Below, piece after piece: positions 53,855-60,903 of a DNA stretch of 64,000 nt. The stretch lies in contig CAMXQE010000012.1 in assembly GCA_947246015.1 (NCBI GenBank), positions 28,495-92,494 on the forward strand, read 5' to 3'. The stretch is from an uncultured Lachnospiraceae bacterium (GTDB lineage Bacteria; Bacillota; Clostridia; Lachnospirales; Lachnospiraceae). A program made the position numbers and the translations under genes. The notes beneath the pieces were generated by a model. The model did no database searches. It had not been told where the DNA came from and saw only the letters and a program-made list of their open reading frames with translations. The stretch's first letter is position 1; every line of letters starts with the position of its first letter.

Positions 53855-55012
53855 CTACCCTTCCACCTGCACCGCCGGCGCCACCGCATCCGTATCATGC
53901 GCTGTAAATCCCCGGCATTTCTTACAAAAATTCGTATAACCTTTATTCGTATAACCCAGCCGGAACTCCACCAGTTCCTTCTTCTTATCCTCCGTATGAG
54001 TCTTTAAATCATAGCTTTCCTCCACATCCTGTTCCCCTGCAATACCCGCCACCGTCGCATAAGCCGCGTAATTGCAGCTATATAACTTACCATCCCTCAG
54101 TTCCTGCCAGGTCTGCCCGCACTCTGACCTGTGCCGTATCAGTTCCTCTTCCGTCAAAGCGGAATAATCCGTTCTCTCCGGTGCCAAATCAACCCAGCTC
54201 GTCACTTTATTGATATAATACCGAATCTGGTACTGCTCCAGTTTCTGAATCAATGCATCAAACTGTTCCCGATACTGCGGTACAGCGTCCCGATAATCAT
54301 CCACTACGATTTCCACTCTGCACTTACCCAGTTTTTCCAATGTCTCATCAGATGGAACAACCGTTCCATTCGTCGCAGTACGCATCGTACCTATCCTGTC
54401 TCCATACCGACTGTCAATATATTCAATTAAATCCGCCGTATACTGATATAACATCGGCTCCCCGCCGCTGACATGAAACTGCATGACAAAATCCACATGA
54501 GAAAAAAACAAATCCACATCCGCCTTTAACGCTTCCCACTCCCTGACATAAAACTTTTCAGCAAACGGGTTGAAGTTCAGACAGTGCCTGCACTTTAAAT
54601 TGCAGGCCGTACTAGGCAGAAATGATATATTTAGAAAATATACCTTATCATACCGGTAAAGATAATAAACGGAAATAAACTCTTCTATCAGGAAAAAATG
54701 CACATCCTGCTGATACCCGTACTTATGCAGCTGCTCGATTGCCCCTGCGCGGTCATACTGTGAAATAGTCAGAATGATTCCCTCGTCCTCTTTTAATGAT
54801 ACATGGTCAAGACCTATACAGGACTTCCCGTTGATTGGTTCTTTCTGCTTCGCAGGATTATTATCAATATAACCGATAACCGATACTTCCTTCTGAAACG
54901 CTTTTAGGAACTGCCTCCCGTAATCTCCGCAGCCAAACAAATAAAATCCCTTCTTACCGGATATCCTGCGATATACTTCATCATATTCATGCCCTTTATT
55001 CTTCCAACGCAT
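53855..55012 (-). CDS. Rossmann domain fused to a radical SAM/SPASM enzyme
   Basis: 385 residues. Residues 20-110 carry FYLFGCGDYGRQFLKAFQ and GYIDNNPAKQKEPI, the accessory domain. From about 130 LPSTACNLKCRHCLNFNPF has the CxxxCxxC motif and FHVSGGEPMLYQ the SAM-binding GGEP. C-terminal cysteines include SCNYAA and FCKKCRGF. GC content is visibly higher than in the genes to its left. The substrate is unknown, probably a sugar of the operon's glycan. Confidence 0.78.
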   Translation of the reverse strand: MRWKNKGHEYDEVYRRISGKKGFYLFGCGDYGRQFLKAFQKEVSVIGYIDNNPAKQKEPINGKSCIGLDHVSLKEDEGIILTISQYDRAGAIEQLHKYGYQQDVHFFLIEEFISVYYLYRYDKVYFLNISFLPSTACNLKCRHCLNFNPFAEKFYVREWEALKADVDLFFSHVDFVMQFHVSGGEPMLYQYTADLIEYIDSRYGDRIGTMRTATNGTVVPSDETLEKLGKCRVEIVVDDYRDAVPQYREQFDALIQKLEQYQIRYYINKVTSWVDLAPERTDYSALTEEELIRHRSECGQTWQELRDGKLYSCNYAAYATVAGIAGEQDVEESYDLKTHTEDKKKELVEFRLGYTNKGYTNFCKKCRGFTAHDTDAVAPAVQVEG

Positions 55013-55038
55013 ATCCGCCCATGCTCCTTCTACTCTGT

Positions 55039-56025
55039 TTACAGCTTATATTGCAAAATTTCCTCAAAACGCCTAAGCCACTCCGTTTTTCCCGCATTCA
55101 GCCTCCGGTACTCTGTTTCATACTCCCGCATCAGTTCCTGACTTTCTTTTAACACACTTTCATCCTTCAGTCCATAAGCAAGTTCTGCCATATAACTGCC
55201 ATGATAAACCAAAATACGCTTGATAAAATCCATGACTAACGGTTCCACATGGTATTCCCGGAACATCTTCTGAACCATACGGTACGCCCTGATATTATCC
55301 TGTTTTCTTGCCAGGTCGGGCATATGGCAGCCTGAATCGGTACGCTGTAAATAATGATAGAACGCCTTGTCCACATATACCGCACGCTTTGTATTTAAAG
55401 CACACTGTGCCAAATACAGGACGTCTCCTCCCAGCTGCATACTTTCATCAAATAACACAGCACCTTCCGCGCCTCTATAAATAACTTCTCTTTTATACAG
55501 CTTATCCCATATATACGCAAAAGCCCTGTAAGCGTCCCTTTCATATAAATACCTTAAAAGCATCTTCCCATCAAACGCTTCCAGCTCTACCGCTTTCTCA
55601 TTCTGCACCCTGATACACGGCTTATCCTTCTCCTCAAACTCCCGGTAAAATCCGGCAATCGCCATATCCGCATCTTCCTCTTCCAATGCCCTCACAAGAC
55701 TTTCATACATATCCGGCTCAATCCAGTCGTCGCAGTCCACAAAACCTATATAATCCCCACTGGCAGCCCGCAGTCCCCTGTTTCTGGCGTTGCTCTCTCC
55801 CTTATTCGGCTGATGAATCGCAATCACCCTGTCATCCCTCGCCGCAAACCCGTCCACGATTCGTTCGGAGCCATCCGTTGAACCGTCATCCACACAGATG
55901 ATTTCCATATTCCGATACGTCTGTGAAACCACACTTTCCAAACACTTATCTAAATAATGAACCGTATTGTAAACCGGTATAATGACCGAAATCTTCTTAT
56001 TCTGCCCGTCCTGCTTACCCTGCAT
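55039..56025 (-). CDS. GT2 glycosyltransferase
   Basis: 328 residues: ISVIIPVYNTVHYLDKCLES, ICVDDGSTDGSERI and GFVDCDDWIEPDMY define the GT-A fold with its metal motif. The C-terminal third is helical, no membrane segment. It overlaps the oxidoreductase fusion gene by 11 nt, which suggests coupled translation. It adds one sugar in the glycan encoded by this operon. Confidence 0.86.
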   Translation of the reverse strand: MQGKQDGQNKKISVIIPVYNTVHYLDKCLESVVSQTYRNMEIICVDDGSTDGSERIVDGFAARDDRVIAIHQPNKGESNARNRGLRAASGDYIGFVDCDDWIEPDMYESLVRALEEEDADMAIAGFYREFEEKDKPCIRVQNEKAVELEAFDGKMLLRYLYERDAYRAFAYIWDKLYKREVIYRGAEGAVLFDESMQLGGDVLYLAQCALNTKRAVYVDKAFYHYLQRTDSGCHMPDLARKQDNIRAYRMVQKMFREYHVEPLVMDFIKRILVYHGSYMAELAYGLKDESVLKESQELMREYETEYRRLNAGKTEWLRRFEEILQYKL

Positions 56026-57355
56026 TTCTCATCTCCAAAAACTTCTCCATAATCCCCGCAATCGCAATGCTTTCTCCCTTGGTCAGCTTAAACTGTTTTT
56101 CCTCAAATCCGTTAATGCTTGACACAAATTCCCCGATTTCATAACGCAGCCCTTCGTTCAGGAACTTGGAAAAATATTTTTCATTCTGGCTGCTGTCCTC
56201 GTACCGGACTTCAAAGGAAGTCGTCTTCCACCAGGGTGCATCTACAAGAATATAACCTCTTGTTCCCGATATAATCAGCTGTCCTTCCGATTTCACACCT
56301 AAACCGTTTTTGGCAGTCGCCAGCGCGTTTTCATAAGTAAAATATGCCTTCGTATAAACATCCAGCCCGTTTGATGCCCGCTGGCTCTTAAATTCCAGCT
56401 CCTGATAATTCTTACCCAAAATTTTAATAACCGGCAGTACCGTATAACTTCCCAGTTCTGTAAAACTGCCTCCATAAACTGTATCCGTCAGTTCCCTGCA
56501 CAGCGGATTCTCCAGTTTGGTAAAACATGCCTCTACATCCCGCACACTGCCAATCGCACCGCTGCGTACAATCGATAATAACTGGTTAAACCCCGGACAA
56601 TACGCCGTCTTAATTGCCTCCATCAAAACGACTTTGTTCTCTGCTGCCATTTGGAAAAGTTCTTCCGCCTGCTCCTTTTTCAAAACCATCGGTTTCTCGC
56701 AAAGAACATGCTTATGATGTAAGATAGCGCTTTTTGCATATTCATAATGTGTCTGATGGGGAGACGCAATATACACCGCATCGATTTCTGCATAAAACTC
56801 TTCCAAGTCATCCATATACTTATTCATTTCAAACCGCTCTGCAAATTTTTGGGCGCTGTCCTTATGCGGATTATAAACGGCATCAATATTAATGCCGCTG
56901 ACATATTTTACTTCCGGTGCCATCCTCGCCGCAATCCGCCCGGTTCCTATAATGCCGAGTCTGATAATACTATATTTCTTCGCCCGCAGCATCGTACTGG
57001 AAATATCCTTTGTCCTTTCCAAATAGACAACCTCACAGTAGTCCCTTAAAGAATCAAATGCACCCGTCCAATCAGAACCCACCGTAAAGATATCCACACC
57101 GTATTTCATAATATCTTCAATTTTCTGTCCCGCATGGTCTTCTATAATAATTTCATCAGCAAATCCGGTCTTCCGCACATTTTCAATACGATCCATCAGA
57201 GAATCCACTACATTCATCTTTCCCCGTGATTCATCGTAATGCTCCGTCGTCACACCCACAATCAGATAATCCCCTAATTCCTTCGCTCTCTTCAATAGCC
57301 GGTAATGCCCCTCATGGAATAAATCAAAAGAACCATACGTAATGACTTTTTTCAT
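56015..57355 (-). CDS. Cytidylyltransferase fused to a Gfo/Idh/MocA oxidoreductase
   Basis: 446 residues. Residues 1-135 are a TagD-like nucleotidyltransferase: ITYGSFDLFHEGHYRLLKRA (HxGH near 14-17), VGVTTEHYD and SSTML. From about 150 a Gfo/Idh/MocA dehydrogenase follows: IRLGIIGTGRIAARMAPEV binds NAD(P), and LCEKPMVLKKEQAEEL carries the conserved EKP. One chain could reduce or oxidise a polyol/sugar and activate it with CTP, as needed for CDP-polyols in teichoic-acid-like polymers. LicD and a TagB-like gene just upstream support this. Confidence 0.82.
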   Translation of the reverse strand: MKKVITYGSFDLFHEGHYRLLKRAKELGDYLIVGVTTEHYDESRGKMNVVDSLMDRIENVRKTGFADEIIIEDHAGQKIEDIMKYGVDIFTVGSDWTGAFDSLRDYCEVVYLERTKDISSTMLRAKKYSIIRLGIIGTGRIAARMAPEVKYVSGINIDAVYNPHKDSAQKFAERFEMNKYMDDLEEFYAEIDAVYIASPHQTHYEYAKSAILHHKHVLCEKPMVLKKEQAEELFQMAAENKVVLMEAIKTAYCPGFNQLLSIVRSGAIGSVRDVEACFTKLENPLCRELTDTVYGGSFTELGSYTVLPVIKILGKNYQELEFKSQRASNGLDVYTKAYFTYENALATAKNGLGVKSEGQLIISGTRGYILVDAPWWKTTSFEVRYEDSSQNEKYFSKFLNEGLRYEIGEFVSSINGFEEKQFKLTKGESIAIAGIMEKFLEMRNAG

Positions 57356-57357
57356 GG

Positions 57358-58218
57358 CTATTCCTGCCTTTCCCTAACCTTTTCCGCCACCCGGCCGCTT
57401 CCGCAGTTCAATGCAGTTACCGGATGTACCTTCCGCTGCGCCATAGGAGGCATCTCCATATATTTCCCAAATTTAAAAGAAAGGTACGCATCATAATCCC
57501 GAATTCCCCAAAACATCTCATCCTCAAATAATATCTTCTCACTGTGCTCATACCATTCCCTCAGATAACCATATTCCCTGTTAGGAGTCGGGAAGGTCAG
57601 AATCCGTACCCATTTCGTCTTTACCTTATTTCTTCTGTGCACATACCTGTTAAAATATCCATATAAAACCTCTGCCGGAATCGCATTCAGCATCCGGTAC
57701 CACCATTTCAAAAACCGTCCTTTAGAAACCACCATACCAACCGGCGCCCACATCGCCTTCCTTATACAATAACAATGGAAATTCTGCCATGTCCGCACCA
57801 TCTTATTGTCCGAAACTGCATCCAGCGGGAAAATATCGATGAAAATCCCCTGTTCATAGGGCATATGCTCCTGATTCTCACGTAAAAACTGCGTTTCTTT
57901 CCGCCTGAGCTTCCCATATCCCCACCGATATCCTTTTGTATTCCGATGGTCCTGAAAATAGAATCTGCTATGGTCCAGTTCTTTCTTACACGCAATCCGA
58001 AATTTCTCATATTCCTCCCTTACCAACGCCACATCCGCATCATCGTCCCAGGGAATATATCCTTTATGCCTGACCGCTCCTAAAAGCGTGCCCGCAATAA
58101 TATTATAATGAATGTGGCACTTATTACATATCCTGTCCACTTCCTTCAGCATCTCCAATTGAATCAGCTGCACCTGCCGCAGTTCCTTATCCGTTAAATG
58201 ATGTACCTTCCTGCCCAT
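57358..58218 (-). CDS. LicD-family phosphotransferase
   Basis: 286 residues. YNIIAGTLLGAVRHKGYIPW and DDDADVALVREEYEKF are the LicD signature, with the three aspartates binding metal. LicD proteins transfer phosphocholine or other phospho-groups from CDP-linked donors to teichoic acids and glycans. The adjacent cytidylyltransferase fusion could make that donor. The start is 12 nt after the TagB-like gene. Confidence 0.85.
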   Translation of the reverse strand: MGRKVHHLTDKELRQVQLIQLEMLKEVDRICNKCHIHYNIIAGTLLGAVRHKGYIPWDDDADVALVREEYEKFRIACKKELDHSRFYFQDHRNTKGYRWGYGKLRRKETQFLRENQEHMPYEQGIFIDIFPLDAVSDNKMVRTWQNFHCYCIRKAMWAPVGMVVSKGRFLKWWYRMLNAIPAEVLYGYFNRYVHRRNKVKTKWVRILTFPTPNREYGYLREWYEHSEKILFEDEMFWGIRDYDAYLSFKFGKYMEMPPMAQRKVHPVTALNCGSGRVAEKVRERQE

Positions 58219-58230
58219 ATCCCTGCCTTT

Positions 58231-59541
58231 TCACTCTTCCATAACTTCATCGCTCATAATCATTACCGGCTTATTCTGCTGCCGGAATAACTCTGTCACC
58301 GAACTTCCGCTGCCGTAATACGCATCCGCAAGATTCACCGCCCGATGTAAATCCTTCGTATCATCATAAATTCCAAATCCCTGCCTTTTATACTCCTCCA
58401 CCAGCTTCAAATAAGGCTCCACCGCTTCCGGATTCATCGCCTTAGCCGTATCCAGACTTAAAGGATGCGGTCTCCACAGAAGCACCACATCATCCCGCTT
58501 TGCAAAAAAACGAAATACCCATTCCACTTTCTTTAGGAATCTCTCACTTTTTCCTTTCATAAGCCCGCTTAAATGCGTATTAAAGAAAACAACTTTCTTC
58601 TCCCCGCTTCCCAGCAGCTGCTGCCATTCCTCCGGAAGCTCATCCTCCTGCCTGTCACACGCATCCAGTTTCGGAGAACCCCATGCTTTAAACTTCGCTT
58701 CCACTGCCTGCTTTTTTGCCAACTCCGGCAATCCTTCTTCATAATACCTGATATACTGTTCTCTCACCTTCTCCGACTGAAGCACCACCACATCCGAATA
58801 TATCGTTCCCGGCAGTACACAATAATGCTCGGCTACTATGTCATTCTGATGTATAAAATAAGGTATATACACCAGTTTTTCCGTATACGCTTTTATTTTA
58901 GAACAATAAAACATCGGATGAACCGTTGTAACCGAATTATATTGGTCATAAGGATTATGAATGAAAATCATATCCGGCTGTTCTTTTTCCAAAGAAAACT
59001 GCTGCCAATCCGTAATCGGGATGTCTTTTGGGAAATCACCGCCTTCATATACCATCTCTCCCAACGTTCCATCCGCCTTTTTATCAAAATAAGGAATCGG
59101 CATGACCACACTCAGCCAGTCCTCCTCTTCATCGGCTGCCCGCCATACACTTTCCAGGGAATCCCACATGGAGGCCTTATACGGAAGAAAAACTGCCAGC
59201 TTTTCTTCCCGTATGCCATCTCCTATTTCATTTTGAATCCGCAACAGCGTCGTCTTCATTTTCTTACAGAAACCGGTTTTATCCTGCCACTGAGCGGAAG
59301 CGCACAAATAAATCAATTCGCATAATTCTTCCAAGAGCCGGACTGCCTCCGTCTCCCTTTTCTCTGATTCCTCGATGGCATTCCCGACTGCGATGGCGCT
59401 GTCCTGGCATACGGCAAGAAGCCCGGTAAGCTCTGTCTCCTCCGCTTCCCCTGCTTCCGCAATCAGATGTACTGCCTCTTCCATCCCGTCCTGTAAAGTA
59501 TTGATTATATCCAATAATTCTTCTTTCTTTCTTTTCCGCAT
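58231..59541 (-). CDS. TagB/TagF-like glycerophosphotransferase-type protein
   Basis: 436 residues. Residues 1-100 are helical and acidic, likely a coiled coil. From about 115 a GT-B-like fold follows with AVFLPYKASMWDSLESVW, FYCSKIKAYTEKLVYIPYF, VVLLWRPHPLSL and AYYGSGSSVTELFRQQNKPV, similar to CDP-glycerol glycerophosphotransferases and related proteins of Lachnospiraceae. No good ribosome binding site precedes the ATG. This is the first gene of the long operon, about 80 nt after the attenuator. The exact reaction is uncertain. Confidence 0.65.
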   Translation of the reverse strand: MRKRKKEELLDIINTLQDGMEEAVHLIAEAGEAEETELTGLLAVCQDSAIAVGNAIEESEKRETEAVRLLEELCELIYLCASAQWQDKTGFCKKMKTTLLRIQNEIGDGIREEKLAVFLPYKASMWDSLESVWRAADEEEDWLSVVMPIPYFDKKADGTLGEMVYEGGDFPKDIPITDWQQFSLEKEQPDMIFIHNPYDQYNSVTTVHPMFYCSKIKAYTEKLVYIPYFIHQNDIVAEHYCVLPGTIYSDVVVLQSEKVREQYIRYYEEGLPELAKKQAVEAKFKAWGSPKLDACDRQEDELPEEWQQLLGSGEKKVVFFNTHLSGLMKGKSERFLKKVEWVFRFFAKRDDVVLLWRPHPLSLDTAKAMNPEAVEPYLKLVEEYKRQGFGIYDDTKDLHRAVNLADAYYGSGSSVTELFRQQNKPVMIMSDEVMEE

Positions 59542-59608
59542 CTTTGCATCTCAATTTCATTCATTTTCTGCTTGTAAGCCTTTTTATAATCAGTGTTGAT
59601 TTGACCCC

Positions 59609-59651
59609 GGGCAGTTTATTAAAAAAACTGCCCCTGTTCTCACAGGGGCAG
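59609..59651 (-). terminator. Attenuator: terminator and overlapping antiterminator ahead of the operon
   Basis: On the minus strand CTGCCCCTG and CAGGGGCAG (59628-59651) form a 9-bp stem directly followed by seven Ts (59621-59627), a textbook intrinsic terminator. The downstream arm can instead pair as GGGCAGTTT with AAACTGCCC (59609-59633). The two folds exclude each other. It lies between the promoter at 59760 and the first gene at 59541, so it should control readthrough. Confidence 0.75.
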
Positions 59652-59759
59652 CCCATCTCAAACACATATTCTCAGCCTATGCAAATCCTTACATAAACCA
59701 TCTGCCTCCATGCAACTAACCACCGATATCCCTTCGGCTTTTTATCGAAACTTACACAT

Positions 59760-59788
59760 CTTATATGTATATCGGCTATAATTGCCAA
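59760..59788 (-). promoter_or_regulatory. Probable SigA promoter of the 39 kb glycan operon
   Basis: TTGGCA (59783-59788) and TATAAG (59760-59765) with a 17-bp spacer on the minus strand. The expected transcript has a leader of about 210 nt with a CCGATAT/ATATCGG pairing and the attenuator before the first gene. Apart from this the 59542-59873 stretch holds no gene. Confidence 0.6.
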
Positions 59789-59873
59789 AAGCTAAATGCT
59801 AATTTTCTAAAATCATTATATTCATGATACAATCTGCTACTTGTATTACAACATCTTCTACAAAAAGCAGCTT

Positions 59874-60497
59874 TCAATATGAAATATGTATTTTTTCTTT
59901 TAGATATATTTTACCATCTCTTATTTCAATACTCTTTATATCCTTTAAATCATCCAATAAATCATTATATTGTGAATAAGATAACTTTTCCCTGTTAGCT
60001 GCAATCAATCTCTGATTCACCAATTCAAAACCCATATTTACCTCTATCGTCTGCATACACTGCACTTTGTTCTCCCACAAAACAGCCAAAACCAACGCTG
60101 CATTATTATCTAATGTAACTTTGGTAAAATTCGCTGCTGATAATACAGCTGTAATAATTGTAAGAATTCCCAAAACCGGCTGTGAGACCGAAAAAGTTAA
60201 TATGGATGCCAGCAATGAAGTCATCAGTCCCGCAGAAGCCATAACAGACTCCTTAATATTAAAAATTACATTTCCGGCTTTATATGTTTTTCCGCTATAA
60301 CGACCTGAGTGTGTCATTGAAACATTTGTCCATTGCAATAACGGTTCTTCCATCTGCGGTGGTGTTATCTCTATCAAACATTCATCTTCTAATTTTTCAA
60401 ATATATCTTTAGCATCTTCATAGGAATATCCCAGTTGAATTATCCCTTTATACAGTTTCTCTCTTTCTTTTCTTTCTAATTCCTTTACTTCATACAT
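59874..60497 (-). CDS. Unrecognised protein with two central membrane helices
   Basis: 207 residues. AGGGGAA lies 5 nt before the ATG. The N-terminal 80 residues are charged and helical; residues about 85-105 and 108-128 are hydrophobic (VMASAGLMTSLLASILTFSV, ILTIITAVLSAANF), forming a hairpin in the membrane. The C-terminal 70 residues are soluble. I do not recognise the family. It follows the cysteine-peptidase-like gene and its 61-residue partner, separated by a terminator and a dispersed repeat, so it may have its own promoter. An effector or immunity-type role is possible but unproven. Confidence 0.55.
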   Translation of the reverse strand: MYEVKELERKEREKLYKGIIQLGYSYEDAKDIFEKLEDECLIEITPPQMEEPLLQWTNVSMTHSGRYSGKTYKAGNVIFNIKESVMASAGLMTSLLASILTFSVSQPVLGILTIITAVLSAANFTKVTLDNNAALVLAVLWENKVQCMQTIEVNMGFELVNQRLIAANREKLSYSQYNDLLDDLKDIKSIEIRDGKIYLKEKIHISY

Positions 60498-60543
60498 GAC
60501 TGTTCCCCTAAACTATATTTTCATATGATAATCAAGCAGGAAA

Positions 60544-60621
60544 ATTTTTCTCCCTACTCTCCGTACAGGATGCGTGTTGCAAAACAACTAATTTCCTTAA
60601 ACACCCCTGTTCATACAAAAA
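60544..60621. repeat. Dispersed repeat, copy 1
   Basis: About 78 bp related to 63685-63763: both share CAGGATGCGTG, CAACTAATTTC and CACCCCTGT in the same order. On the minus strand a small hairpin (GTTGT-TTT-GCAAC here, GTTGC-TTC-GCAGC in copy 2) keeps its pairing despite changes. The copy lies between a terminator and the 207-residue gene. Confidence 0.7.
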
Positions 60622-60652
60622 CGCTACAGTATAATAATTATTTTCTGTAACG
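60617..60652 (-). terminator. Terminator after the peptidase/61-residue gene pair
   Basis: CGTTACAG and CTGTAGCG on the minus strand pair over 8 bp with one G-U, loop of about 15 nt, followed by TTTTTG. It lies about 65 nt past the stop of the 61-residue gene. Confidence 0.55.
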
Positions 60653-60717
60653 TCCTTGTCCTTAATTTCCATATAAAATTGGTTCAAATTTATATTCTCA
60701 CAAGACCCACATAAGAA

Positions 60718-60903
60718 TCAGCGCGAACGTATATGCGCTGCTCTTTTCAAACTCAGTGACTGACATTCTTCATACTTCTGAATTCTCTTGTTTACATCCC
60801 TGTTCATCTCAGGTATATTTTGTAATACCTGTGTAAAATCATATTCAATTGTACTATTTCTCCGAATCTCTGTTTTCGACGAGGTAGCTATCGACTTTAT
60901 CAT
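60718..60903 (-). CDS. Small basic protein coupled to the peptidase-like gene
   Basis: 61 residues. Its ATG overlaps the TGA of the upstream gene (ATGA at 60900-60903), a sign of coupled translation and a real gene. It is basic, contains EYDFTQVLQNIPEMNRDVNK and ends in LKRAAHIRSR. There is no leader-peptide double glycine and no membrane helix. It could be a small partner or substrate of the peptidase-like protein. I do not recognise it. Confidence 0.5.
   Translation of the reverse strand: MIKSIATSSKTEIRRNSTIEYDFTQVLQNIPEMNRDVNKRIQKYEECQSLSLKRAAHIRSR

Noticed and set aside
59640..59760. TPP riboswitch because of CTGAGA in the operon leader
   Set aside because: The rest of the thi-box, notably the GAACCTGAT segment, is absent.
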